Below are positions 25,593 through 36,989 of a stretch of 64,000 nucleotides of DNA, piece after piece (within the stretch, counting starts at the first letter, position 1; each line of letters begins with the position of its first letter). Below the pieces are notes generated by a model. The model did not search any database, was not told the DNA's origin, and saw only the letters and a list, made by a program, of their open reading frames with translations. Origin of the DNA: Drosophila pseudoobscura (Eukaryota; Arthropoda; Insecta; Diptera; Drosophilidae). The stretch is taken from contig NC_046683.1 in assembly GCF_009870125.1 (NCBI RefSeq), forward strand, positions 48,313,869-48,377,868. Reading direction: 5' to 3'. The translations under genes were made by a program, and so were the position numbers.

Positions 25593-28500
25593 GTATTACA
25601 CACACACGCAAGCGCTCACATAATTATATAAAAGAAAAAAGAAGTCGTCAGTTCACCCAACGAATCCATTAGAAGCTAATCCTCATTATTTTATTATTTC
25701 CCTAAAAAGCCTACAAACACAACTCGAAGACCTTCACCCGTCCTAAGCGACGGAATCTGGATTTCGTGAGTACAAATTTTCTTGAATTTTTCATGCCAAA
25801 GCTATGAAATGTCATCTAATCCCATATGTATTCCTGCAGGTCCAAAATGCATCTTCGATCAACGAGAGCGGCCCTGGCACAGGAGCGGTCAGCGGCACAC
25901 CGACGATGCTGCAGCTGGAAATTGGCGGTCTGGTCACCACGAACATGCACAAATCCTTCCTGCAGGACACATCGCCGCCGTCTTCCATTTGCTCTTCCAT
26001 GAACACGGAGAGGATGAACAACTCGCTGATCACCTCGGCGGACTTTAGCAATCTCAACTTTCTCCAATCCACAATCAGTCTGCAGCAGGAGCTGAGCCTC
26101 ACTACCACTCTGATCAACCAGACGGACAACGGCATAAACGGGGGGCTAGTTAATGGAGGCGGAGGGGCCGGCTATACGCTCAGTGACATGATCAGAGATC
26201 GCAAGGCCCTGGAATCGCTGACAATGTGTGAAGAGGATGGCACTCTGATCAAGGACTCGCACATTGGACAGACCGACGAGATCTCGTTGACACTGAGCAA
26301 GACCGCTTCCGGCTGCAGTACAATGGACAACAGCACGGAGAGCATGTCCAACCCCTTGGCCACAGATCGCACCATCCTGATGCCTGCCGTCCCTGCTGTC
26401 TATGCTCCTGCCCTGTCCGTGGTCCTGGGCGAGGAAATGATCGGCGATACAACGTTCAATCTGGTGGATAGTCTTACCACTTGCACGCCCATGCTGCAAT
26501 CCGAGTCTGAATCCCTGTCGGTCGATGGCAATACCACCTTCAAGCGGGTGGCGGCGACACCAGCTTCTACTTCAGTCACCGCTTCGTCGGATGAGACGCA
26601 GATTTTGGCTGGTCGCCAGATGAACACAACCTTTACGGATGGGTGCAATACTCCAGAGGGCCGGTGCGAGACGCCCGAAAATATCGACAGGAAGCTGGCC
26701 TCTCTGACAATGGAATCATCCACGCCACTGACCACAAGCATCCGCTCCCACTACTACCACAATAACAATAACAATAACAACAACAAGCAGGGATACACGC
26801 CCACTCTGAAGGGGCGAGGCGGGATGGTTGATGTAGACATGAACTTGTCACCCATTGTAGGCCACACGCCCCAGAAGGGCGCCGGAGCCGGTGGGCGGCT
26901 GAACAACACCTTTGAGACGGTGGCCAAGGCAGCGGTGCCATTCGATGGGGAAAAGTTTGTGTTGGACACAATGGAGATATTGGAGCAGATCGAACAGCCA
27001 CTGGATGGAACATACAGCTTGCAAATGTCCGAACAGCACAGGCAGATGCAGTGCGTGATGGATCTGGCCGAGGCAGAGGTGGAAATGCTGGCCCAGCAGG
27101 GCGATGAAGAGCAGTTCGAGCACATGCTGGCCGAGCTGGGAAAGGTGAATGCCCTAAACGAAACTCAGCTGAAGATGCAGAAATCGCTGGAGACCATCAA
27201 GCGACGTTTTCACAGAGATGAGCCGGAGGCAGAAGCAGGCGAGCAGCCCGAACAACAGCACCAGCAGCAGGTGGAGAAAGCAGAGACCACCCCCACCCTC
27301 AATCAGAGCCACTCGAGCAACAGCAGCAGCAGTGCAGGAGAGCGTCTCCTGAGCCGTCGCAGTCGCCTGTATGACGATGTCAATCTCAGTGGCATGCATG
27401 GCAGCAACGGGAGCTCTGCCAGCTGCAACTCCGCTTCGTTTATAGTGCAGCGCAGGGAGATGCCTCAGGAGGAGCAGGCAGCGCCTGACACAGTGCCCAA
27501 GCCGGAGGAGGAGGAGCAGCAGCAGCAGACCAGCTATAAACTGGCCGAGCGCCGTGAACGAGACCGCGACCGTTTCAAGACCATCAAGATAACGAAGGAA
27601 ATGCGGATGCGGGATGATTCGCAACAGGAGATAATAGTGCCTTGTATAGACGATGATCCACAGCAGCAGCTGGCGGAGGAACAGACGGAAGGGGAAGATC
27701 TGCCAACGCAGAGACAGGGTTCTGAGCCAGGCCGTCTGTCTCGCCGAGATCAGAACCCCTCCGTTTACTACAACAGCAACAAAGCGGAAAGTAGTTCGAG
27801 CAACTATTTGACCTATAAGAAGCCCAAAGAGAAATCTCTGCTCAATCGTCGCCAGGTGCCTCAGGAGGCACAGATAGCAGAGAAATCCTCCACCGCCTCC
27901 ACTCTACCCCAGCCGCGTTCCCTCTCTCGACCACGCTACATCAGTGGCCTGCAGAAATTCTCGATGGTTAGCAAGGCCACATCCGCCGGGGCCGGACTGA
28001 ATGCCACTCCAGCCGCTGCTGCCCCGACTACGGTCACAGCGGCAGCCACATCGAGTGGCGAGCTGAAGAGTCCCATGGGCATTAAATCCAAGTCGTTCCA
28101 CAATCTATCCTCCACCATGAGCGGCATTAGTGCTCCCAGACCTAGTTTGGGTGGCGGATTACGTCGACCGGGTCAACAGCCCAGCAAGCTAATGGGCGGA
28201 CTCCGTGGGCCCGTGCAAGCACAGGAGGTGGGTGCACATTATGTGGCAATAATCAGTATGACAGATATTTCAATTGTTTTTTGTTTGTTGTGTGGCATGC
28301 TCTCTTGCAGGATGAAGCGGCCGTGTTCAAGGTGCCCAAGTTGGTGAGCGGATTGCGTGGCCCGCCGTTGGCAGGTGCAAAACGAACTGTGGGCAATGGG
28401 CTGGCCCGTCCCTCGTCCGGATATTACAGCCTGAGCGTTAAGACTGCTCCAGAGGCAGAAACTCCAGAGGTTAGTCCTTGTCCTTCTTCTATCTACGTAT

Positions 28501-28797
28501 ATGTTTTGATAATTCCCAAATGAAATTCATTTGGGTCTTTTACAGAGCCTTTCGTCGGCCTCCTCGCGCGGCAGTCTCTATGGCTATAAGGACAACAGCA
28601 AGGGTGCTGCTGCTTCCAATGGCGGAAATGTTCCTCAGCCGAATTCCTCACACATGTTCGATACCCAGGTGCTCTCCTCGAAGCTGACGCAAGTGACAAC
28701 GGGCGGCACGGGCATACCGAAGCCATCGGGTCTGCGGCCGCCCTCGCAAATGAAACGCAGCGGCCTGCCACGACCCTCCAGCATTGTTAGGCGTTAG
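22517..28797 (+). CDS. Large basic, low-complexity protein with SxIP-type motif
   Basis: Six coding exons with consistent phases encode 1000 residues: 22517-22563, 22669-22769, 25710-25765, 25840-28227, 28311-28469 and 28546-28797. The start is MDILDIDEALKDD. The N-terminal half is Ser/Thr- and Asn-rich, with a His/Asn run (HYYHNNNN) near residue 390. A predicted helical/coiled segment (LAEAEVEMLAQQGDEEQFEH onward) spans about residues 430-490. The C-terminal third is basic and rich in Ser, Pro and Gly-Leu-Arg repeats (GGGLRRPG, MGGLRGP, VSGLRGPPL). It ends TGIPKPSGLRPP...SGLPRPSSIVRR. TGIP fits the S/T-x-I-P motif that binds EB1 at microtubule plus ends, and the Ser/Pro/Arg surround is typical. 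A microtubule-associated role is therefore possible but unproven. I do not recognise the gene. Intron 2-3 (22770-25709) contains an entire NXF-like gene. Confidence 0.85.
23678..25531 (+). CDS. NXF-family mRNA export factor-like protein, nested and intronless
   Basis: A single open frame of 617 residues begins ATGAAGGTCCCAACC. Residues about 185-305 carry the NXF/TAP leucine-rich repeat module, with LNLSRF, KIVLSDNYLCSL, LDCLDISSNKIGDL and LKSLIVQGNGVANL. About 325-490 is an NTF2-like domain (FVNNFIKDFYQFFDHPDQR ... VRIFTITGRFMEY ... SSVWVIKNDMLCII). The region before the LRRs may be a diverged RNA-binding fold. The C-terminus is a short acidic tail (LIINEDVLFAECDL), and I see no UBA-like domain, which canonical NXF1 and NXF2 have. 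It lies wholly inside an intron of the 22517-28797 gene on the same strand, and the absence of introns suggests a retrocopy or an old intronless paralogue. Within the family, NXF1 exports bulk mRNA and fly Nxf2 acts with Panoramix in piRNA-guided silencing. The sequence looks closer to the Nxf2 type, but I cannot prove that. Confidence 0.85.
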   Translation: MKVPTSEKRNITADRLGVQMKAQLHTGLSHIKKNLQDKKMLNAYAEALMAASSHVTASLILEKLDRICSQYRTTNKAIVKWTTVEMSSCGDVADAYIFLALKYLVTPETLEPFNYKRNGSRGSFSLDNLLTANRVKRLQTKLNLIFSCQRIQIRVIDGIPEHTLNAVITSEFEAAAKDALHSSYDDATRTLNLSRFHAKPELGVHFCPLYVDKFLVGVLRLISKETPQVSKIVLSDNYLCSLKPFSEIPNGLLAGLDCLDISSNKIGDLRDLQHLANLKLKSLIVQGNGVANLKNDILAILPQLQNLQGCRQSQNKENVSMGRPKLKLFGSAVPENFVNNFIKDFYQFFDHPDQRSQLEQRYHELATFSLSVPDSMKHVLAYRLYNRNCKTPQSAFARSAKLQVGPKAVVHALGRLPKMETYLQGVNVDGQMSTAHVRIFTITGRFMEYSSTGRDLRNFQRSFVLELQESSSVWVIKNDMLCIIPLIEGKSVERNIKALSESQVDSGLEMAAQMEKMNIKMATPPLISTIPKSLREETILKKIKAVPPMLPIQPPELNELENMPRLILRGARSHSNDQLPDKNDISELEKEIDDTLLTDDSDELIINEDVLFAECDL

Positions 28798-30429
28798 GAT
28801 TGCCACCTACCACGACACGCACCTCGCGATGGTTTTCATGCCCGTATCCGTAAACTAACCATTTTTTGTTTGTGTATTTTTTGTTCCGCTCTCTTTATGT
28901 TTATGTATTATCCATCGATCCCACAACACATTTCCCAATAATCCACTTGCCTAGAGATTTCGAAACACTACCATTTATGTTTATGAATTAATATAACGAA
29001 AATTAATGCATTTAGTTGAAAAGCAGAGCAGAAGCAGAACATGGCGACTTATAAAAGATTAAACAGACAAACACGTAAACATAAACATAAACATAAACAT
29101 ATACCCTAATTAGTATAGAAAAAATACACACACACACACACACACCCGAACTTTGCCTTACGAATTATTAGAAAGAAACAAAAAAAACAAACAAAATAAA
29201 AAGAGACGAAACGAGATGATGAACGAGAGAGAGAAGATTGTAAACGAGAGATGAGATAAATAGCTGTATATTTTTGTAAAATCAATGCAAAAATTCTATA
29301 AACGTTATTTGCTGTGAAGCGTTTTGAGTGCTGCTGCAAAAGTTAGAGAAGAAGTGAATCGAATAAAGATTACTATAATTAATACAAATATACAATAAAC
29401 TCTGCTCAGTGGCCGCACTGGACCACAACATTAACAAAAGGAAAGAAAACAAAACGAAACGAGGAAAAGAAAAGAAACGTAACTCTAAGAAAAGAGTATT
29501 GACGAAACGTGTTATAAATCGAACTTATATTATTGTATAACATTATCACATATATATATATATATATATATATTTGCAAGTATAAACAATATAAAGAACA
29601 CTAAACGACATCAATATGGATTGTCTACTCAGATATTTGTACGAGAGGACTTATCAATTATCGACTGTTTCTATTTTGATAAATTTCAAACTACATTGTC
29701 CCCCTACTCTCAATGAAAAGCCATCATAACATTTTTTTTTTTGTTTTGTTTTTTGTAAACCATTGAAGAATTTTCATTTTGAGTGAAAAGAGTTTGAATC
29801 ATTTTTGTAGCTATCCACGTGAAATGGCATAATAAAATCAATTGCTAGCTAGCAATGCAAAAATTATAAACCCTGGGCGATCTATCGACTAAAACTTTTG
29901 TCCATCCCACATATGCATATCCTAAGTTAAGTTTAGTCATGGCCTAACCCTAATGTAGCCTTAGTTTAACCCAAAGTGTTGTATTGGTTCACACCATGTT
30001 CATGGTAGTCATCTTATCTCATCTCCCCCACTCATCGTATTAACATTACTAGCCCAAACAAGCAACATTACTACTCCCCCCAAGTACTCTGTACCCTAGC
30101 GCTAACCCATTAAGCTTTAGCCCGATTAGGTGATGATGTTTTCCTGGATCGAATTTAGTTAGCCTCTAAGACCTACTCTGGGCTATTACTTATTTTTGGC
30201 AACGCTTTCGTATGAACCCCACAACGCAAAGGCCAGTTTGGGTCAGTTTGGCTCGTGATCCGTCTGGGATTGGCCATAGTATTTGATTAAGAATAAAACC
30301 AACCGTTCCAGCAAGTCTTTTTTGACCAAGCCAGACTTTCAAATAAAAACCACAAAAATTGTGCTACAATATGTTTGAAGATTGTTTATTTTATTGTTGG
30401 GCTACTTGATAATTATGTCTATAGCATTT
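28798..30429 (+). other. 3' UTR and intergenic region after the 22517 gene
   Basis: AT-rich, non-coding. Several AATAAA signals occur on the plus strand (for example near 29363, 29394 and 30292) along with a (TA)n run near 29550-29572 and a CA run near 29128. The 22517 gene probably uses one or more of these signals. The next gene is convergent on the minus strand. Nothing else is supported here. Confidence 0.5.
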
Positions 30430-30699
30430 TTAGCCAGTGTATTTGCAGATGCCCCACTTGCAGTTCGTCATCGTGTTCGAGGCCGGGCGACACCAATTGT
30501 TCTTCCAGGAGCAGTATATCACCTTGGGTGGAGCCGTTGTTGTTACGCTCGAAACTGTCGTACTAGATCCTGCGACGGGTGCAATTGTTGTGGTACTTGA
30601 CGCCACTGGAACCACATAGACAACACGCCTGATTTTGAATCCCGACGCGGCCTGGATGAGGACGAGAGCAGCCAAAGCACAGATCACAAAGTATTTCAT
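30430..30699 (-). CDS. Small secreted Thr/Ser-rich, four-cysteine protein
   Basis: The single exon encodes 89 residues. Residues 1-20 are a clear signal peptide (MKYFVICALAALVLIQAASG). They are followed by a short basic/hydrophobic segment (FKIRRVVYVVPVAS), a Thr/Ser/Ala linker (SSTTTIAPVAGSSTTVSSVT) likely to be O-glycosylated, and a C-terminal four-cysteine knot-like block (YCSWKNNWC ... NCKWGICKYTG). The start context is good (CAATAATG), and a TATA box stands about 50 bases upstream. This layout fits small secreted fly proteins of cuticle, saliva or reproductive tract, but I do not recognise a named family. It is convergent with the 22517 gene and divergent from Hsc70-1. Confidence 0.8.
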   Translation of the reverse strand: MKYFVICALAALVLIQAASGFKIRRVVYVVPVASSTTTIAPVAGSSTTVSSVTTTAPPKVIYCSWKNNWCRPASNTMTNCKWGICKYTG

Positions 30700-30748
30700 T
30701 ATTGCTGTTGTCTCAGTGGGTTATGTCTTCGATCTTTGATGCCACGGG

Positions 30749-30756
30749 TATTTATA
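30749..30756 (-). promoter_or_regulatory. TATA box of the small secreted gene
   Basis: TATAAATA on the minus strand, about 50 bases before the ATG at 30699. This allows transcription to start some 25-30 bases downstream and leaves a 5' UTR of about 20-25 bases. Confidence 0.75.
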
Positions 30757-31726
30757 CCACACCAGCTTGGGTGTTTTTTTATGTTTTCTCAACAAATATA
30801 CATATGTTCATACATGCATGGTATATTTCATGGGCTGCAAGCTATGGATGGAACAGCTGGTTGACAAGGCCAATTAATGGAAGAAATATTTAACCATTTC
30901 AGATGGCATTGCGTCTAACCATGCTGTAAACCAGATTGTATTTGTTAAACCATGACTTTGAATGGTAGCCACCTTATAGCGGAAAAGAACAGATGATTTA
31001 TTTGGATCGAAATACTCTTCCATTAGGAAGACATAAAAGGAATCTTTTTGAATTTGGCAGCTCCAACAACACCACACAACAAACCTCGAATTGAGCAGCG
31101 TCATTCACACGACATGTATTTCCTTTTTGCATTCACGTCTGCATTGCCCACCGACTGACTGCACGCAAAAGTGTCTATGCACCTCTGGTTATGCTGCTTT
31201 TAAAACACAGCATCATATCATTGAAGAATTTTGGCAAGGGAAAGGCGTCGCAACATTCGGACTGCCAGTTTTCTTGTGGCAGTCGTGGCGCGTGCATCTT
31301 TTGAGATCGAGAATTCAGATCGAGCAACACCCAGAGAGAGCGACAGACCAGAACAGACCAGAGAGTTGGATCCGTTTTCATTGTGGCCAAGGGAGAATAA
31401 ACAGTAGAGCTGTGGAGCTGCAAAGGGAGAAAACGCTCGAATTCCTGCGAGTTTTGACGTTTGTGCTGCTGTTCCTCATCATATCCCTGTACCTGTATCG
31501 ATTTGCATTCTAGGACCGCCCAAGGAGACTGCCTAGGGGAATTTGGGTGAGACTACTACGACGATTTACACCCTCTCGTTGATTGTGTAATCACACATAG
31601 AGTTCTCTCTGTGACTTTAATTTCATTTTCAATACGTTTTATTTCGTTCTCTCTCTCTCGTTGATCTGTCTGGCTGCCTGCGATCGGATTGGACCTTGAC
31701 GTGGTCTAATTAAAGCCGCAGCAAAG

Positions 31727-34700
31727 ATGCCCAAATTACCAGCAATTGGCATTGATCTTGGTACCACATACTCGTGTGTCGGCGTTTTTCAGCATGGCAA
31801 AGTGGAGATCATTGCCAACGACCAGGGCAATCGCACCACTCCCAGCTATGTGGCGTTCACGGAGTCGGAGCGTCTGATCGGAGATGCCGCCAAGAACCAG
31901 GTGGCCATGAATCCCAACAACACAATCTTCGGTGAGTTTTGTACCGAATCTCTTGGCCCTCTTGTGCCCCTCTTGTGTCCCCCTTGTGTCCCTCTTGTGT
32001 CCCTCTTACGTGCCCTTGCTTTTACTCGTATATGTAGCATATACATATCTGTTGAACCAGCGTCTGTTTTTGAGGTTCTTGATCTATACTGAATATGTGC
32101 GATCTGGTTTAGTTACTGGCAGAATTTTCATGAATGAATTACGCGCATATATGCATATTGTTTATTATTTCGATTCTCGATTTATTTAAAGAAATTCTCA
32201 CTTGCTGGCGCCAAAATGCAGACCAACATCTCGGCCGGATTTCTCCCCAAGCTCGTGAGAATTTGTGCACCGTCTCATGCCATATCTCCTGTGGTGCCTC
32301 TCCTTTGGTTTCTGTGACACATCCACTTGTTGTGTCAGTTCTCTCTCGGATTGTTTGGCTGCTGGCTGGCCCCAAATGGGTGCCACCTTCGCTCGTGTGC
32401 CAGCCAAAAGTTGCTGTCATGTTTATTGGCATAATTTGTGTCAGCGAAATAAATGCAAAACAAAAACGTCCCAGTGCGATTCGTGCACGAGTATCTTGCG
32501 GATTGTCCGAGAAGCGGCCAAAACATAAATACTTGTGGGGGAAGCATTGGAATGTGTAGGGAGAGATTTGAGAGATTTCGGACTGGTGGAAAACTTTTTA
32601 CTTGGAGCAGAAAAGACTTGGCATCTTGAGAGCTTTATATTTTCTTTGTATGTTTCTGGGGTCTATGGTCTCCTCAAAACCATCTTTCATTATCTATTTT
32701 CTACCCAAATAATACCTTTTTTGAAACTCCATTTAGAACCCTCTCGATCTTCAGACTCTTCTTCTATCTATCTCTTCATTTCCCCAATCACTGCTCCACT
32801 TTGAGAGGTTTGCGGAGCTGGTCTAATGCAAGTCTTCTTCTCTTTTCTTGTACTTTCATTTCAGTCTCAGGGACCGCATAGAATAGTAGTCCAGAACTGC
32901 CCAAAGAACACACATATACCAGACCAGAACCAGAACCATGTCCTGCCCTCCCCCTATGCCCGTATACATATGTGTTAGATAATAAAGTGAATCTGTTGTC
33001 CAAGTGCGCTGAGCTAAGGGTGTTTCATTGGTGATTACTGTGCTCTGACTTGCAGATGCTAAGCGCCTGATCGGACGCCGATTCGACGACGCCACCGTCC
33101 AGAGCGACATGAAGCACTGGCCGTTCGAGGTGATCTCCGACAGCGGCAAGCCGCGCATCCAGGTGGAGTACAAGGGCGAGAAGAAGAGCTTCTTCCCGGA
33201 GGAGGTCTCCTCGATGGTGCTCACCAAGATGCGCGAGACGGCCGAGGCGTATCTGGGTGGCACTGTCACGGATGCCGTGGTCACGGTGCCAGCCTACTTC
33301 AACGACTCGCAGCGACAGGCCACCAAGGATGCGGGCGCCATTGCCGGGCTCAATGTACTGCGGATCATCAACGAGCCGACGGCTGCGGCCATTGCCTACG
33401 GCCTGGACAAGCAGGGCACTAGCGAGCGCAATGTCCTCATCTTCGATCTGGGCGGCGGCACCTTTGACGTGTCCGTGCTGACCATCGAGGACGGAATCTT
33501 CGAGGTGAAGGCCACCGCCGGCGACACCCATCTCGGTGGCGAGGACTTCGACAACCGCCTGGTCAACCACTTCGTGCAGGAGTTCCAGCGCAAGCACAAG
33601 CGCGATCTCGGCCAGAACAAGCGGGCTCTGCGCCGCCTGCGTACCGCCTGCGAGCGGGCCAAGCGAACCCTGTCCTCGTCCACACAGGCCAGCATCGAGA
33701 TCGACTCCCTGTTTGAAGGCATCGACTTCTACACTTCGGTGACGCGGGCCCGCTTCGAGGAGCTGAACGGGGACCTGTTCCGTGGCACCATGGAGCCGGT
33801 GGCCAAGGCTCTGCGCGATGGCAAGATGGACAAGGCCCAGATCCATGACATTGTGCTGGTGGGGGGCTCCACCAGGATACCCAAGGTGCAGCGCCTCCTG
33901 CAGGACTTCTTCAACGGCAAGGAGCTGAACAAGTCCATCAATCCCGATGAGGCGGTGGCCTATGGCGCTGCCGTCCAGGCGGCCATCCTCCATGGCGACA
34001 AGTCGGAGGCGGTGCAGGACTTGCTCCTGCTGGACGTGACGCCCCTGTCGCTGGGCATCGAGACGGCCGGCGGTGTGATGACAACGCTGATCAAGCGGAA
34101 CACCACCATCCCCACCAAGCAGACCCAGATCTTCACCACCTACGCGGACAACCAGCCGGGCGTGCTCATCCAGGTGTACGAGGGCGAGCGCGCCATGACC
34201 CGCGACAACAACAGTCTCGGCAAATTCGAGCTGTCGGCCATACCGCCGGCGCCGCGCGGTGTGCCCCAGGTGGAGGTCACCTTCGACATCGATGCGAATG
34301 GCATCCTCAATGTGAATGCCCTGGAGAAGTCGACGGGCAAGGAGAACCGCATCACCATCACCAACGACAAGGGCCGTCTCTCCAAGGAGGACATCGAGCG
34401 CATGGTCAACGAGGCGGATGCGTATCGCCAGGAGGACGAACAGCAGCGCGACCGCATCAATGCCAAGAACCAGCTGGAGGGCTACTGCTTCCAGCTGCGC
34501 TCCACCCTCGAAGACGAGCAGCTGCGCAGCCGCATTAGCGACTCCGACCGCGACACGATTCTCCAGAAGTGCAGCGAGACAATCGCCTGGCTGGATGCCA
34601 ATCAATTGGCCGAGAGGCCGGAGTACGAGCACCGCCAGCAGGAGCTAGAGCGCGTCTGTAGTCCCATCATCACGCGACTCTATCAGAGTGCTGGCATGCA

Positions 34701-34797
34701 GCAACCACCCCCAAGTGGTGGCGGCTCTGGTTCTGGCGGTGGTCCTGCAACAGGTGGCGGCGGCAGCGGTGGTCCCACTATCGAAGAAGTTGATTAG
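31727..34797 (+). CDS. Hsc70-1: Heat shock protein cognate 1 (cytosolic HSP70)
   Basis: Two exons, 31727-31931 and 33056-34797, joined by a 1.1-kb GT-AG intron, encode about 648 residues. This is a cytosolic HSP70 chaperone that binds exposed hydrophobic peptides in an ATP-driven cycle. The three family signatures are present: [14 protein letters not shown] near residue 8, [14 protein letters not shown] near 195 and [14 protein letters not shown] near 335. The C-terminus is a Gly/Ser-rich linker ending TIEEVD, the EEVD tail that docks TPR co-chaperones and marks a cytosolic paralogue with no ER or mitochondrial targeting. The sequence closely matches what I recall of melanogaster Hsc70-1, from the [14 protein letters not shown] start onward. 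Having an intron, and no clear heat shock elements in the upstream 400 bases, fits a constitutive cognate rather than an inducible Hsp70. Confidence 0.95.
31952..32012 (+). repeat. Pyrimidine-rich minisatellite in the Hsc70-1 intron
   Basis: Five or so imperfect copies of an 11-12 base unit resembling CTCTTGTGTCCC, starting about 20 bases after the donor site. Confidence 0.8.
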
Positions 34798-34925
34798 GGG
34801 CGTATCGTTGTCTTGATATTTTGAAGCAATGCAAATTGACTGTTTACCCAAAAGACTCTCCAAATTGGAACTCCCTTAGAATGTTCATATTCTTAGCATC
34901 CATCCGTTTTTTTTCCTTCTGTGCG

Positions 34926-34931
34926 AATAAA
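34926..34931 (+). terminator. Poly(A) signal of Hsc70-1
   Basis: AATAAA about 130 bases after the Hsc70-1 stop, the first canonical signal. Confidence 0.65.
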
Positions 34932-36340
34932 GAACCGAACACAATGCAGAGCAGATATCATAGAGAGCTTAAAGGGGGGTCCAAATACCTCTATAGAGAG
35001 TATAGACAGGACGTTTTGAAAACACAAAATTGCATTTATTTCTATTTACTCCCGTATGCAACCAACACTGAACCTTAGATATGTGTTCTACCATTCGTAA
35101 GTACAATATAGCATAGGTAAGTACATATGTATGTATGCTAGTACATACATATATACGGATAGTATGTATGTAAATGTAGGCATGTGTATATAGTGTATTT
35201 TAAACGTCTTCTATAGCTTTTTGTATTCGTACGTACGTATCTTGGGAACGGAACAGAGATCTATATAGATAGTAGGACACAACAAATCATGGAACCAAAC
35301 TACAGTCAACAACCTTGGTATCAAATACTCGTTAGTTATAAGTTAATTATTACAAACGATCGATCGATCGACCGACCGATCGAACGAATTGGGTTCTAGG
35401 GTTTCGCACGCGAGTGCTGGGATAAGTAATGTACATTTGATCTATTCGATTATTGTATTCATTTGAAACGCCTTTTGTAGAAAAATTCGTTAACCGTAAA
35501 CTAAAATTGACTTGCCGCGAAGATTCGATTCATCAATCTCTACGTTGGATCTACTGCAAAGAACTCAAGAGCTTTGTCAGATCAACATTTTTGATTTATC
35601 GCTTAACATAATTATTGATTTAGCTAGATCTCGACCAGGCTCTCAACTGTGCGCCTGTCTCTGTATTCATAAGGATTTCTCATATTCATATTCATATTCA
35701 TCGGGAGTACGGTACGAGTGAACAAATTTGTGTTCATAAACATAAATTTTATAAATTCATTTCGCGTATATTTTATCAGTACTATCTCACCCTAACGATA
35801 AACACTAGACTAGACTAGACTAGACTAACTTTAAACTAATCAATTCATTATGATCCATCCAATCGGAACGAATCGGGGATCAGGGAGAAAGTATTCGAAA
35901 TCTCAGGAATGTGTCAGAACGAGTACTCTGAAGTATCACTGAAGAAGTTGTTTTCTGAACGATCCTTGACCCCATGCGCCACGCCATCGAATTAATTTGT
36001 AAATATATAACTTCTACAAAACTGTATGACAATACACACACACGTATAAAATGTTTCGATTAACTCTCTCGCTACGTATATGATACAATACTAATTTGAG
36101 AACTCGCTTAGACGGTAACAGAACTTAGCCTAGGCTAGGGGGGGCTGCTTAGGCGGCATAGGGTAGGGGCTTACTATGTTACACATAATCTAAGCTGACT
36201 ACAACACGTTTGACGGTCAATTTAATTTGCTACTCGGCGCCCTAGCACAGCAAATCAGATGAGAACTTTGGGTTTGGCTTACGATCTACTTGAATACTTG
36301 AATACTTATGTATTTATGCCCCGGGGCCCCGGGGGTAGCT
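34932..36340. other. Non-coding region between convergent genes
   Basis: AT-rich, with tandem CGATCGAT/CGACCGA units (35356-35387), ATTCAT units (35680-35702) and ACTAG pentamers (35804-35826). The part near 36340 is likely 3' UTR of the minus-strand membrane-protein gene. No gene is seen. Confidence 0.6.
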
Positions 36341-36942
36341 TTAGAGGGCCTCAGTCGATGAGCTGCAGGGACCATGGTAGCCGTTTGCACTGGCCGGAGA
36401 CGATTGGGCGGCAGCTGCTCGCAGGGCTCCAGCTCCTCCGCCGCCACCTGCTGTAGTTTCTGGCTGCACCAGCTGCTTGAATGTTCCCTCCAGCCTGGGT
36501 GGATACTGTATAGAAAAGAGAGAGAGAGATAGGTTTTCAAATCGATTTCGATTTAGAGAGAGTGTTCAAAACTTCAAAACTCACCTCCTGATTCTCATCC
36601 AGTGACGGCAGCAGCTCGTCCAGTGAGTTGGGCGTCAGCGGGCTGGGCGTGGGGATGGTTACCCGACCTAAGGCCCCGTGCTGCAGCAGCGCCTCCCCGA
36701 TGACAATCTGCGGCTTGTTCTGGGTGAGGTGCTGCTGCTGCTGCAGCCGGGCCAGACGCAGCTTCATCTCCTGCCGGATCTCCTTCTGTTGAGCCTCCTT
36801 TTCGAAACGCATCATGCTGTAGCTTCGCACCGAGGAACTAGTGCTGTGCACCGATGCTAGACTTGGTCTTCGAGAACCTAAAAGGAAGCAATGGAACCGG
36901 AGTGGTCGATTAACCCAATGCCTCGCAAAATGCATTCGGATG

Positions 36943-36989
<47 letters not shown>

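Noticed and set aside
31382-31513. Hydrophobic ORF tail upstream of Hsc70-1 (ending LFLIISLYLYRFAF)
   Set aside because: No ATG lies close before the hydrophobic part and the upstream reading is not protein-like. It most likely lies in the Hsc70-1 promoter or 5' UTR.
33025-34632. 535-codon open frame on the minus strand opposite Hsc70-1
   Set aside because: It is an antisense shadow of a highly codon-biased HSP70 exon, a well-known artefact. It has no start context or domain.
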